Notes under the pieces: generated by a model | Seen by the model: the letters and a program-made list of their open reading frames with translations, nothing else | Told to the model about the DNA's origin: nothing | Databases searched by the model: none | Source: Phialophora verrucosa | Taxonomy: Eukaryota; Ascomycota; Eurotiomycetes; Chaetothyriales; Herpotrichiellaceae | Direction: 5' to 3' | DNA length: 64,000 nt | Assembly (NCBI GenBank): GCA_002099365.1 | Contig: MSED01000008.1 | Coordinates: 1,550,001 to 1,614,000 of the forward strand | In this document: positions 9,688 through 21,833 of the stretch, piece after piece | Layout: each line of letters opens with the position of its first letter | Position numbering within the stretch: position 1 is the stretch's first letter | Made by a program: the position numbers and the translations under genes

Positions 9688-11732
9688 TGGCATGAACCGG
9701 TTGCTTGACTGCTAGGCATCACGCGCGAGGAGAATCATTCTGTGCCACTGATCGTCTAGTGGTCGATGGGCTACTCGATTTGCGCAGCTTAGGGGCCACA
9801 AAGGGAACCGCACGAGGCTCAACCTCAGCAGGAGCATGACTGCATTGCCCTTGCTTCTATTTTGTACCTCAATTGCACTCGAATCGAGGCCTTCCTCGGT
9901 CGTGTCGCATGAACTTGGTGTCGTGCTTCCCACGCGGTGCCTGGCACAGGCTGTGAATCTGAACGACCACAAAGGACAATGAGAGCTCGTGTGGCGAGTT
10001 TATATAGAATTGAGGGGCTGTGTGGTATCTATATATCGAGAGCCGGCTAATTTATTGTGTGCGGCCTACTAGTCAGAACGCTCATCAGGCTGAACTGACA
10101 AGGCCGGGATCTCCATGTTACTGCACGGAGTATCACCTCACACTGGGAGCTCCCCCCTGTCCGTATCTACTAATCCGCCCATCCCACTTGGGGTCTATGT
10201 TCGCGGGGCTGCGGTGCCGGGTGGAAAGAGATTCGAAGTCATTTAGGTTCGTTAGGCGGACTCCTTCGTTCTGTTGCCGGTTTCAGGAATACATACGTAC
10301 CTCCCTCAGAAGGGTAAGGATACGTCGACCTTGCTCGTTTCGGATCGAAATGCGAATGCGAACGTACGAAGAGCCACGTCTTGGCCACCCTTCCAGCGAG
10401 TGTCGTGTCCGCCTTGCAGTCCAAGCCCAAGTTTGACCATGCTGATGTTCCACCCCTGCCGGCGGATGGGCCCAACGGCAGCGCATAGCCGAGTAGTCAC
10501 AGCATGATGCCAGACTAATGCATTGATACTGCAGCGCGACGCCGATGTGCAACGCAGTGTCAGGCCAGAACGACAGTCTTACGCAGGGTTGTCTGTCCCG
10601 GCCAAGTGGATGAGGCCACTATTGACCTTTCAAGTGCGATGCAAGATAGGCAGTGATGACGAGGCCCTCGAGGCACCGTGTCATGTTGTCAACATTCTGA
10701 TAGATCTGCTGTCATCTGACAGCTGGTAGTATACACCTTGTCGCGGAACACTTGCCGTTTCTTGCAGAATGAGAGCAAGCAACAGCCCAGGATGGAGTGA
10801 CCTGAGGGAAAAGCCGCCAGCATATCAGAGAACGTGGTCGCTGGGGGAGGCCTCCTTCGCCTACTCTCTGTCCATCTTCTGTTCACATTCTGTTCACTTT
10901 CCCTCCCTCAGCTGAGTAGGATGGCAAGCGCCTTTTCGATGAAACGGGGCTGTGCGCGGTGCAATTGACACGAAGCCGCCTTTACCGTAGCCAGTTGAAC
11001 TCGACACTGGACAAGGCCCTCAGTGGCCCTGCAGCGGTATCAGCGCTGGCACATCCAGAGCCTCCTCCTCGTCATTCATCGCTTCTGGCCCCCGCTGATC
11101 GTGATACACCACCAGCAACTCGGATCCTTCCCACATTTTCTTGGGGCGCGGGGCGAGGCTAATTTTGGGGATACGGACAATTGGCATCTGCGTCTCGAAA
11201 TCTCTCATTAGTTGATCCTCAGACATAATAAAATCCGCCTTGTTGCGCTCAAACCGACCCCATCACACTCGTTTCAGAGCAGTGCAACAGAGCAAGACCA
11301 CCAAGGAACGTCGCCAACGCCGGCATTGGCCTTTTCCGCGCGTCCTTTGCTCCACCAGACTACGACACTTCACCCCACGCCCGAGCCTGACTGCACCGAG
11401 CCTACTCATCTGTGTGTTCGATCTATATACCTGCTGTTCGAGAACCTCGTCGTTCAAGCCCGGAGATCACTGGCGGGTGCCTTTTATGTACCTACCGCAG
11501 CTCTGGCGAAGACCACCTGCAGCTCGCGATCCGCCGTCAGCACTCTACTATTCCCAGCATCCAGTCACATCTAATTCCGTCCACTCCACGATCGCACGCG
11601 TGCTCGCTGGGCCTGAATACACCGGCATCCCGGCAACCTCACGGCTGCCCGCGGTCCCTGTGAATCGCCCAGGCCCCAGTTACACAGAACGCCACCATCT
11701 TGATCCTTCCCGTGCCTTGTACGCCAACGGTC
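9688..11732. other. 2-kb intergenic region
   Basis: Short open frames only, none with recognisable content. No repeat family or tRNA is evident. The last 500 nt are C-rich and A/C-rich and probably form the promoter and leader of the NmrA-like gene. Confidence 0.4.
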
Positions 11733-12861
11733 ATGCCGGCCTCCTACTCTGCCCAGCCGACCCGCAATATCCTTATTATCGGGGCAACGGGGGTCATAGG
11801 CACATACATCACCCGCGCCATCCTTGATGCGAGAGACGAATTCGATCGCATATGTGTCTTGACGAGCCAGAAGACGTTGGTGGAAAAAGTCCAGGACATT
11901 GCAGCATTGGACGCGTGGGGGGTGGAAATCTTCACTGGCCGGTTGGAGAAAGAGTCTGCGGTCAAGAGGGCATATGAAGGTACGCCAGACACACACTAAA
12001 CAGGCCCGCCCGTTCCCGACGAAATTGCAACGATACTGACATGGGGTCGAAACGGATAGGGATCGATACAGTTGTTTCCTGCGTCGGTAGGGGCGGCATA
12101 GAGAAACAAATCAACCTCATCACATGGGCCGAGCAAGCGGGCGTGCGACGCTTCTTCACCTCCGAATATGGGACCGACATTGAATACTGGCCCGAATCGG
12201 TCCACGAGCCACCGCATCAGCTCAAATTGAAAGTCCGGGCACACATGCAGACTATGAAGAGGCTGGAGCATACATATCTGGTCACCGGTCCTTATAGCGA
12301 CCTATACTTCGGGACGATGAGGGCAAGACCTGAACTGGGCCAGTTTGATGTCAAGGAGAGGAAGGCGGTGTTACTGGGAGACGGAAACGGTCCGGTTAGT
12401 TTCACTGCCATGGCCGAGTAAGTGGGATTCCTCGTCGGGAAGACTGGACCTTGGCTAACGGCGTGTACAGCGTCGGGAAATTCGTGGTAGCAGCACTGAA
12501 GAACACCACTGCATCTCGGAACGCCACGCTGATTGTGCACTCTTTCACCGCAACACCACACGAAATATTGGCCGAGTACGAACGGCAGACTGGCTGTGAG
12601 TGGGAGAAAACATACACGACGCTCGACCGGTTAAAAGAGATCGAAAAGGAGGAGTATCAGGTCTATTCGGCGTTGGCGACGGTTGTGACGCTACGGCGGA
12701 TCTGGACCGAAGGCGGAACGCTGTACAAATACTACGACGAGACCATCCTCGGGCAAATCGAATCAGAAACGCTGCAGTCCCAGGTCGCAGCAAATATTAG
12801 GAAGCAAGAAGACGGTGAAGGCGACTTCCCCAGTCTGATGCGAAAGCTGAGCTTGACTTGA
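11733..12861 (+). CDS. NmrA-like / isoflavone-reductase-type NAD(P)-binding protein
   Basis: Join 11733-11979, 12060-12417, 12471-12861; 331 residues. The introns (80 and 53 nt) have good donors (GTACGC, GTAAGT), with CTGAC branch in the first and CTAAC in the second, and the joins give AYEGIDTVVSCVG and MADVGKFV. The start at 11733 puts the Rossmann fold near the N terminus: ILIIGATGVIGTYITRAIL with the GATGxIG dinucleotide motif. TSEYGTDIEYW and LVTGPYSDLYFG follow the PCBER/isoflavone-reductase pattern of atypical short-chain dehydrogenases. The substrate is unknown. In fungi these proteins are either reductases of aromatic metabolites or redox-sensing regulators. No metabolic cluster surrounds it. 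Confidence 0.85.
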
Positions 12862-14168
12862 AGGGAAGAGGTACTATGGTTACGGACAGAAGAAAGGGGA
12901 AATGCTCTTAAGATCATCGCTTCGATTCGGCATTCAGTACGCAGCACGAACTACGCTACGAGGGCTACAAGAGCTTTGGACGGCTTTTCTGATACCCTGG
13001 GAGGTTCATGGTAAGAGTATAACCAAGGGGGAGTATGGACGATTACGAGGCCCTTTGACCTCTAAAGCTTTGCACCGTTAGCGAAAGTGACCGGTTTATA
13101 TACACCATTTTTAATCCGTTCAGAAGCAGCACTTCAACTGCCTTGGATTGACAGGACGACTCTGTATGAAGAATGTTCAAAAGTCTCTGCGGGGGGCCTC
13201 TGTTGGAGAATGTGCAATTGGCAGTCATTGCTACGACGCCGCGGGGACCGGGCCGTGTATCAATCAGCAAGAGTACGGAGTATCCAGTGTGTCCCTACAT
13301 ATAACCGAGGTTGCTGCCCGTACCCGGCGCTGCTGTCGATACATGCTCCTGCATTTGGGTACTTCAGTCTGTCTTATCACGATAGGCGGCTCGCAATCGA
13401 CGTGGATCATGGCTCAACCTCCAACGGAGTTAGAACCGAGGAAAACAATCGGGGATGAATGTGGAATCTTGTCGTTGTAAGGGCGCAGCCAATCACAAAA
13501 CCACCGCCGTACCACACCGAAGCTGATGCTGATATCCATTTCCATCCTCTATCTTTCACGTTCCTCCGTCCTCAGTTTCTCATTCTGTAAAGCAAAGCAG
13601 CGTGCTGCGGTTCGACTACAACCACCGACAGTCTCTGCCGCGTTTCGTTGATCAGACGGCGCACTCCGTCTGCAGGTAACAACCGAGTCTAGCAGTCTCT
13701 CATTAACTCTTCTCACGATATCGACTTAGCCTCCTGGGCAACTAGTAAGCTCGGTGAGGTCTCATTTCCCGGGCGGACCGCATTGGCTGAATTGGCGCAA
13801 CGTGCCCTGGAAGTCGCAGCGCGAAGCAGGAAGGAAGTAGGAAGGCGGCGAAATCATTTGTCGGCCGTATCCAGCTCCTTGGAGTCAACACTCGGTCATT
13901 TGGTCAAGTGGTTTGATTGAGGTATTTGTGCGTTGGAACAGTGTCCGTCTTGGGCAGGGGACGGAAGGGACAAGGAGACAGTCAAGCCGTTCAAGGCGGC
14001 GATTTGGTGGTACGGTATAGTATCCTCACGGCGTCTGGCATCTTGAGGACCAAACAGGAGCAACAGTCGTCGGCAATATACACTCACTGTACGACATACT
14101 CATCCCCGCCGGGCAGTCCAAAAACCCGTTGCTCCTGTCAGTCAGTCTCGGATGGTGATGGTTTGTTC
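12862..14168. other. intergenic region before the dehydrogenase
   Basis: No gene is seen between 12862 and about 13900. From 14169 an in-frame ATG opens an extension of the next gene (see that entry and the related finding). Confidence 0.4.
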
Positions 14169-14432
14169 ATGATCTCAGCTGGACGAGTTATCCACCACAG
14201 CGTCGCTCAACGACCTTTTCTCTTCAGAACGTCGCCACTAAAAGCGAGAGCACCCTTCTCCCAGACTCGGCGCCGACCCACACTGAAAGCGAGCATTCAC
14301 AAATCAACGCTCACGACCGCGGCCTCTCGGACAGCACCTCACACTTCTTTCTTGTCCTTGTCGACGAATCCTGCATCCCACGTCCGACTCCATTCGCGAT
14401 CAGTTGTAACCTCTTTCGCTACTACCGCCAAG

Positions 14433-15656
14433 ATGCCTTCTGCGTCTCTGACCACCCCTCCGCCCTTCCCGCCAGGCAAGGATAGACACCATATCGTCGT
14501 GCTGGAAGGCATCCACGCCGAAATGCCGCCCTTCGACTTCCCCCACACCATTGATGTCTACCAGCGCACTGCCCCTTCGCAGGTCTCGGAACGGATCAAG
14601 GACGCCACCATCGTCATCGCCTGCGTCGTCCCCGTCACGCCCAAGGACATGGACAACGCCCCTCACCTTGGCGTACTGGCCGTAATGGCCGTGGGAATCC
14701 AATGGGTCGACAAGAAAGACTGCGCCCGCCGCGGCGTGACCGTCACGAAATGCCCTGCCGGCAACGTCGACGCCGTGACCGAGCACTTCCTGGGCCTCTA
14801 TTTCGCGGCCCGGAAAAGGATGGTCCAAGTGCACAACATCGTCACCAAGACGAGCGACTGGGTCGAAAAGGGCACCTTGACCAAGTTGTGGCCGAATGGT
14901 CCGCCCATGGGCGCCGGGCAGGAGACGCTGGCGATCATGGGATACGGGACGCTGGGGACCCGGATTGAAAAGCTGGCCAAGGCCGTGGGATTCAAACAAG
15001 TCCTGATCAGCGAGAGGAAGAACTCGCCCACCGTCCGCCCTGGCCGAGTCGGTTTCGAGGAAGCTCTGCAACGGGCGTCCGTGCTGGCGATATGTTTGCC
15101 CAAGGACCACGACACGATCGATCTCATCGGCGAGAAAGAGCTGCAGGCCATGCGGAAGGAAGCTCTCATCATCAACGTCGCGCGGGGCGGAATCGTCAAC
15201 GAACGCGCCCTGGCCAAGGCGTTGAAGGAAGGCTGGATCGCCGGCGCCGCGACCGACGTGCTGGAGACGGAGCCCGCGGGCCTAGGAACGAGCCCGTTGA
15301 TCCCCGACGTCGCGGGTGGTGAAGAGGAGGTGCCGAATTTGACCATCTGTGAGTGTTCCACCCTTCTCTCTGTCTGTCTCTAGAGGTCTCCGTCTGTCTC
15401 TAGAGGTCTATCTCTCTCTCTCTCTCTCTCTGTCGGTCTCTATCTCTACCGAGGTCCTAACTAAATACCCAACTAACCATCTTTCTGTCCGTGTCCTCTA
15501 GCCTCGCATATCGCATGGTTCACTCAGTCCACCATCGAGAACTACCAGCGTCTCCTGAAGGAGGGCATCGAAGGATGGGTCAACGGCACGTTACAGCAGG
15601 CCGAGGACAAAGTCCACAAGGTCGTCGTCGTACATAACGGGACTGTCTGGAATTGA
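14433..15656 (+). CDS. D-isomer-specific 2-hydroxyacid dehydrogenase
   Basis: Join 14433-15348 and 15502-15656; 356 residues from the conservative start MPSASLTTPPPF. The NAD motif is IMGYGTLGTRIEKLA (GxGxxG). Catalytic Arg lies in NVARGGIVNERAL, Glu in DVLETEP, and His in the second exon (SSHIAWFTQST). The intron join restores LTISSHIAWF. Family role: reversible NAD(P)H-dependent reduction of a 2-keto acid (glyoxylate, hydroxypyruvate or similar); the exact substrate is not readable. An alternative in-frame ATG at 14169 adds 88 residues rich in Ser, Arg and Thr and nearly free of acidic residues, which looks like a mitochondrial presequence, so two forms are possible. The intron is unusually long here (153 nt) and carries an 18-bp duplication plus a TC run. 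Confidence 0.85.
15349..15501 (+). repeat. intron with 18-bp duplication and (TC)n tract
   Basis: Inside the dehydrogenase intron, GTCTGTCTCTAGAGGTCT occurs at 15372-15389 and again at 15392-15409, followed by a TC microsatellite to about 15430. Each copy contains a CTCTAG acceptor-like site upstream of the real acceptor at 15500-15501. Confidence 0.75.
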
Positions 15657-16464
15657 GGACGAGCGCGGAGCGCGGCACGCGACGCCACATGAATGCGAAT
15701 GAAAAAAAAACAGAGGGAGAGCCTTGCCGGGGATCTCATCGGCGAACCAAGCCATTACAGCGAGCGGCATGTGGAGACCAAGTCTGGCGATTCGGGACAC
15801 AAAGCTCGAACTCGTCCGTGAGGCGGCGTCAGATTGGCCTGGAGCTTCTGCAAAGGCATGCACGCGCGAAGGCACGTTCCTCTCATGTCCTCTCCTCGAC
15901 TTGGTAGGCCAAAATTGACGGAGTGTCATCATGCGGCGGTGGTGGTGGAGAGGAGAAAAGCGGCTGAATATATTGTGACTAGACAGACATGCTGATAGAG
16001 CGACGATCTTCAAGAGATAGATATAGTATAGAGCATACGATAGGTACTGTAGAACCGGGTACTCGTACAAGTCTCTGGTACTCATTCCTTGTTTGGTCTT
16101 GAAAGCCCTCGAAAGCGTGTTCAACGGGAGTGCACATTGATTCCCATGCTACGCGTAGATTCCTTCAAGAGCCTGAATCCGATCCAGCTTGAGATCATAG
16201 GCCCTCGGCAGGTACCTCTGGAGTCATGCCGGGCGCATACAGCTTCGGCAGAATGCCAATAGGTCCTAGACTGCATTGCGGAGTCTAGGGTCGTTGCAAT
16301 ACTCATACATGGCACCTCAATTGTGTATCATACCTCATCCCAATTGCTAGACAAATGTCCAGCCACAAGCGACCCCATTCAGTGGCTGAGCTTTTCCATA
16401 CGAAATCAACCTCTGAGATGAACAAGCGGACTGGCATGACATTCAACACCCCAATAACTCATTA
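15657..16464. other. convergent intergenic region
   Basis: Shared 3' flank of the dehydrogenase (plus strand) and the PHD-finger gene (minus strand). A short A run lies near 15703. No gene is recognised. Confidence 0.4.
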
Positions 16465-19400
16465 CTACGCATCCTGCATCACCACATCTCTTAGCTCTGG
16501 ATGTGACGCGTCCTCAGCATTTCGGACTGCCTCAAGTTGCTGGCCTAATTCTTTCAAGGAGTCGGGTCCGGAGCTAGTATCATCGCCTACCTTGGCCACA
16601 ATCGCTTCTTTTTTGGGGTTGTCTGCCAGTTCTTCTTCGTTGCCACCAGCTGTACGAGCCATATTCGCTGCGAGAGCTTGCTCATTGACCAGGTGCTCGA
16701 CAACGAGCTGGGCCTCAATCTGTGAGTTTAGGTGTGGTTGTGGCTGCTTACTCGGCGTCGGCACCGGTCCATTGGAGCTAGAATTGCGTAACTGTTGAGG
16801 ACTAGGCCGCAGGTTCTCGACAGGCGGAAGGATTGGCGTGCCGCTGACGGTACGCTTCTCACCGGGATAAGGGGCGGTGGTAACGGTAGGGACAGCAGAA
16901 CCGTCCGATTGGTGGAGAGCGTGGTGGGTCGCGGATGAGCCGGGCAAAGGAGGTGATATTGATGTTGAATTTTGGGGAATGGTGCCCGGTGGAGGAAGAG
17001 GACCAGGTGTTTGTTGCTTTTTGGGTGAGAGCCCTGAGAGTGGATAGTTAGGGGTTCTTGAGATAGGAGTCTGATGAGCATTTGCAGGATGGTTTTGATG
17101 AGTCGGTCGAGGAGTTATTTGGGATTGAGATGGTGTCCCGTTAGCAGAGCCGTAGATGCCATTTGAGGTGCATTCGGGAGATTGAGAGGCTTTCTGAGGG
17201 ATCCCGGCAACTGGACCGACGTCCATGTTTCCTTGCGTCGGAGACATAGTTGGACGATTGAAGACAGGGGACGGCAGGCGAGCACTGTCGGGCACGGGAC
17301 TGGGGGAAGTCGCGCTTTTCGGAATTGGTGATGGTGCCAGGGTTCTCTGGCCGGGAGGGTGGCCCTGGTGTTGGGGTGGAACACTGTTGTAGTACGGAGG
17401 TGATGTAGCCGGAGCAGCAGGTGGCGGGCTTCTAGCCTGGCCGTTGCTCATAGATGGAGGGTAAGGCTGGATTGCTTGATAGCCAGAGTGAAGGGGACGG
17501 CTGACATAGGCTTGCGGGTGTAAGGGGGAGCCAAGATGAGGACGCTGAGGTGATCCAGGAAGATTCTGAGGATGTGTGCCATTGGCCAGGGAGGGTTGCG
17601 AATGGTGGACTGATTGGCCCGTCGTTGAAAGATGCCCATTAGACTGTGTACCGTAATTTCGCACGGGGGGAACCTCAACGCTAGCAAAGGTGGACACAAT
17701 AGGTGCCGGACTTGGAGGAGCTGGCGATGAGGATGTACCAACGCGAAACTTGAGGGAAATCTTGGGCTTCTTTGCCTCCTCTTCCCTCTGTCGGCATTCC
17801 TTGCAAACGAAATGAAAGTCTTTCTTCTCTGCTGCCGATTTCGAGATGCCCAAGCACTTGCTATGCTGCCAGACGTTACATCTCTCGCACGAAATGATGT
17901 GGGTTCCATCATCCTAGACAACAGCGGGTAAGCGTGTGGCTCGTCGTGTTGAAGAGAGATACTCACAAGGTTCTTTCCATATACCCCACAACCAGAGCAG
18001 TCAAAGGTCCAGTCTTCGTCGGCGTCAAGGTCCTCTAGCTCTTTCTTGTTCCGCTCCATCCGCTGCTTAAGCGCTCGATCGGACCCTCTGATTTGGCCTT
18101 CCTCAATGCGCTTCTGCTCCAGTTCGTCTCGGGCGAGCTCCTCTTCTTTAAGCAGCCGCTTGTATTCCCGGTCCTTGATGCGTTGCTCGCGCGTCATCAT
18201 GCGATATTGTCTTTCTTGCTCCATCTTCTCTAGTCTTTCTTGCTCACGGTGAGCAGCGGCGAGGTCAGCTTCTTTCTTTCGCTGGATTTCAGCTTGTTCA
18301 GCGTCTCGCCTTTCTCGGTCGTGTTTGTCGGCCAAACGGCTGGACCGCTTAGCACCGACCATCCTCTCCATCATAAGTAGTTCCCTCTCACGACGCTCAA
18401 TCTTCCGGCGTCGCTTCTCTTCTGCGGCTTCGATGACCGGAATGACTTCATCCAACAATCGTTGTCGCAGAGCCTTCTCATTTGGGTCTTTGGTCTTTCT
18501 GAGAGATTCACAGAATTCGTGATAGTCAGGAAGATTGATGCATATGCATTCCCAATTGAAGCCGCCAAAGGTGTCAGTCTCCCACGAGTCAAGGTTCTTT
18601 TCTTCTTGGGCGGCCTCTGTCACTTCAGTGTTGTCTTCGTTTTCTTCCTCAGGTTCGACGCTTTCGGCTTCCAATTTCCTCCGCTTAGATTCCCGTCGTC
18701 GGGCGGCGATGGCTTTCTTGGAGTTTGCTTTCAGTTTGGCCTTGGGAGCTGCGGGCAAGGGGGGTTCAGTACGTCTGTAGAAGCGATTGTCGTCCAGGAG
18801 GTAATAATTTCGATCTTCTCGGTCGTAGCCGAACTCTTCAATGCGCTTTTTGAGCAATGTCAGTGCTACCATGCACACGCCTGAGTGGCAGGACTCACCC
18901 ATTCAGTCTGGTCCGCTTCACGAGGATGGTCGGTCATTTTCTCCCTCAGGCGATCGGGATTCCAGAATGTCCATACTGTCAGCTGGTGTAGGACCCTAAT
19001 CTTGAGGCAGATGTCAAAGTCTCGAAACCGCTTGGGTTCTTCGTCGTCACCATAAGGATTGAGGTGAGGAGCCTTGGCCAGGTACTGCCGGCGGGTATAT
19101 TCATCCCAGATATCGTAACTGCATCAAGTTAGGAAGGCCAGGGGCGGAATAGGAAGGCAAGACTCACTTCAGGCCTCGATGCGATGAAATCCACTTGAGA
19201 AGGGTGAGGCCGATTTCTTCGAGTTTCTCAGAGGTGCCTGGCTTCAAGCACTCGTTCTCAAAGTCCTACCCGGTCGCAATCAGCTATCCCGCGCGCCAAA
19301 ATTACTCCGCCGGAAGTGTTCAATGTTCAATACACCACAGCATTATTGATGAGAGGACGTACCTCGATGTCAAATTCCTCGTCGATCTTGACAGCCTTGC

Positions 19401-19533
19401 CGAACGTGAAAATGAACTGCATCACCGAGGCAAACTCCCACATATTGCGTATTCTGTGCAGTAATGAGGCTTCCTGCTTCTTCTCTTCAGGCTCCGACGC
19501 CTCCATCTCGTCTCTCGTGCGTTTTCTCGGCAT
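16465..19533 (-). CDS. PHD-finger chromatin-type protein
   Basis: Join (minus) 19533-19363, 19265-19168, 19118-18899, 18845-17967, 17913-16465; 938 residues. All four introns have GTGAGT or GTACGT donors and correct phase. The N-terminal half (residues 1-240) is helical and reads like the DDT/WHIM-type region of ISWI-accessory or RSF1-like proteins (LLKWISSHRGLNYDIWDEYT, then FGYDREDRNYYLLDDNRFYR). A long charged coiled coil follows (about 260-435). Then comes one C4HC3 PHD finger split by the last intron: CSGC, SCERC, WQHSKC, FVCKEC (about 441-505). The C-terminal 430 residues are Pro/Ser/Gln-rich and disordered. Inferred role: a nuclear histone-tail reader in a remodelling complex. I cannot name an exact orthologue. 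Confidence 0.85.
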
Positions 19534-20255
19534 GATGCAAGGGAGGATGGGTGGGAGGCAGCGAGGTGGAGGGAGAAAAAGGTGGTGGCGGAGAGTATTT
19601 CAGCGTGTCTGTAGCATCGATAGCAGGGATGAAGGATATCTAGATCCTCTATGGGGTGGTGGTGGAATGATGTTGACGATATCGACGGGGAGTGTGAATG
19701 GATCTTTTCGGCTGGGTACGCGGGATTGCATCTACACGGAACCAGGCGCGCGACTCGTGAGGCCAATTCAATTTGCAGGTGACGGCAACAAATGCCGCCA
19801 AGGCCTCGATGGAAAAAGGTTATTCCGTCAGCGGCATACCCCAGCGCGCCCAAATCTCAACTTTCCACGTTACCGAGTACGTACACAGTACTTAGTACTG
19901 TTCACCAACGGGGATCCGAGTACGTTTCTATATTAAACCGAAATAGCTGGCTAAGTCCCTGATCCTGCCGTGTATGCAATATCTAGGGTTTTTGGCTGTT
20001 GCCCCTTCTTTCTCCAGGTGGGCCACGGAGTTTACATACCCGGTAAGAACAGGCCTTCCTCAATTTACCGTCCAGCGACGGCTCTTTCTAGTTCATTGAG
20101 GTTTTGAAGGTTCATATCAGCGATGTGAGCTTGGAAGTTCGAAGTTCTGTGAGCGATCTGAGATACTGTCACGCGAGGCGTCATTATATCCATAATGAAG
20201 ACTAATAGGTCTCTTCTACCGATCAATCACCTCTCTTCCCAGTTGAAGCCACATA
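19534..20255. other. divergent promoter region
   Basis: Lies between the PHD-finger gene (minus) and the DUF3237 gene (plus). It contains a near-perfect palindrome at 19885-19901. No gene is seen. Confidence 0.4.
19885..19901. repeat. 8-bp inverted repeat, 1-nt spacer
   Basis: ACAGTACT and AGTACTGT flank a single T. It sits in the divergent promoter region and could be a binding site for a dimeric factor. Chance cannot be excluded. Confidence 0.4.
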
Positions 20256-21162
20256 ATGTCCACGGCTCCGACCCGCCCATCCACACTACAAGATCACCCC
20301 TCTCTCCTTCCCGCGTTCCACCTCAACATTCTAATCGGCCCCGCCACTCCTATCGGCTCTCTCTCGCGTGGCACACCACTCACGGTCGTCCCGCTCGTAT
20401 CGGGTTCTTTCACGAGTGAGCCGGGGTTTGACGTTAGAGTGGATGCTAGGTTGAGGGGACAAGGGGTTGATTATGTTCATAATGACCCTGATGGCGGTAG
20501 GATGAGATTGAGGAGTGATTTGGTCGTTGGGTGAGTCACGAGATTTTCTTGGTTCCCTCAAAGACGAGAAACGCAGGTGTGGGATCGATGAGTCAGATGT
20601 GCCGAGACTGATTGACCTCTTTGTGAGCGGATGCAGCGATCAGAATGGAGAGGTATGCTGTTGCCTCCAATGCTGTCGTGGCCTGGGCTCGAGAAGAGGA
20701 ATTATGTGCTGATGGCGATTCGAATCTTCAGACGATCCATATCCATTACACGGGCATAATCGACATCACAAATGAAATGCGTCGGATCCTTGGTCGAAGC
20801 GTGAACGCGAAATCGACCGATTTTGGAAGCTCCTGTGAGTCAACCCGAAAAGATACCTTCCCTTGTTTTGCTCAGGGCCCCTGTGATGTCCACGTTCCTA
20901 TTTCGTCCAGAGATATTGATCAAGAGAAGTCATACAGGTATCCTTTGAAACGGGCTCGATGCGGTATAAATCGTTGGAACAGTCACTTTTTGTCGGATCT
21001 GGAAGGTTTATTATTGATGAACGCGGGCTTACCGTCGAATACCGGATAAGTAAGGTCTGCAAAGGACTCGGGGCAGCGGCGGAGGATGCTGAAGCTGCTG
21101 CTGCTGCTGGACGTGACGACGCTGCTGGAGGTGACGCAAGGACCTCAGATCCGAGCAACTGA
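20256..21162 (+). CDS. DUF3237-family protein
   Basis: Join 20256-20530, 20637-20652, 20732-20834, 20930-21162; 208 residues. The second exon is only 16 nt. It is supported by good splice sites on both sides and by the family phrase it restores (VVGDQNGETIHIHYTGIID; bacterial and fungal relatives read like TDDGALIYVRYTGVI). Start: MSTAPTRPSTLQDHP, then FHLNILIGPATPIGS. The later part reads FETGSMRYKSLEQSLFVGSG and RGLTVEYRISKV, matching the end of the DUF3237 beta-barrel. A non-conserved Ala/Asp/Gly-rich tail of about 35 residues follows; it may be an unspliced intron or a real tail. The family has no firm function; it is a small barrel found in bacteria and fungi. Confidence 0.75.
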
Positions 21163-21251
21163 AAGGTGCTCTTTGCCTTTGCATGGATAGATCTTACGCA
21201 TATGCCGACCATCGAAACTTATCCAAGTTGCTGAAACTTGACATGGTATAT

Positions 21252-21833
21252 CTAAGCAAGTAAGGGCGTGTTTTCGCTGGCGGCTGCTGCTCCGTTGACC
21301 TCGTTGCCCGCTTGAGGTGCCGTCTCCGTAGAAGCATCCTTCCTATCTTTAACTCCCGGAACCCAGCTGGATAATGTCCAATCCCTAATCTTCCACCATC
21401 CCTGTCTCCTCGCCTTCCACCTCCGTCCCGCCCATGTCCCCAACCTCACACTCAACCAGATGGCCACCAGCCCTATGAGCGTTCCCAGCACAGCGACAAC
21501 AACGCTTAAGAACGTCATACTGGAACACCGACAACTGAACGGCCGAGCCCTCATCTCCCACCGTTCGCGCCATGCCAAAGGACAAATATCAGCGGACTTT
21601 ATTGGTGAAAGAATCCCAAACGGGTAGGGGAAGATAGTGTTGGGCACACAGGTTTGTGACGTTGCGCACCAGGAGCAAGGGTACGGGTTTGACGGAGACA
21701 GGCAGGCAGGACAGTGGGGACGAGTCCAGCAGTGGAAGAAGAGGTCGAGGTCATCGCCAGGAAAGGTGGTGGTGTTGATGTTGAGGAGGATGTTGGTTAT
21801 GGAAGGAGAGAGTTCGGCGATGTCGTATGCCAT
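21252..21833 (-). CDS. PSI-like single-pass membrane protein
   Basis: 193 residues, intronless. The start ATG is at 21833 (MAYDIAELSP). The luminal part is cysteine-rich (HCPACLSPSNPYPCSWCATS, TCVPN, ICPLAW, CRC), with a PSI-like arrangement as seen in plexin/integrin-type modules. One membrane helix follows (MTFLSVVVAVLGTLIGLVAI), then a basic stop-transfer stretch (RRWKARRQG). The short cytoplasmic tail ends ENTPLLA, an acidic-dileucine-like signal for vacuolar/endosomal sorting. The head starts without an obvious signal peptide, so topology rests on the single helix. Fungal homologues of this shape are known only as uncharacterised proteins. The function is unknown. Confidence 0.7.
   Translation of the reverse strand: MAYDIAELSPSITNILLNINTTTFPGDDLDLFFHCWTRPHCPACLSPSNPYPCSWCATSQTCVPNTIFPYPFGILSPIKSADICPLAWRERWEMRARPFSCRCSSMTFLSVVVAVLGTLIGLVAIWLSVRLGTWAGRRWKARRQGWWKIRDWTLSSWVPGVKDRKDASTETAPQAGNEVNGAAAASENTPLLA

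Noticed and set aside
11240..11827. 195-codon plus-strand frame
   Set aside because: Composition is random-like and it overlaps the true start of the NmrA-like gene in another frame.
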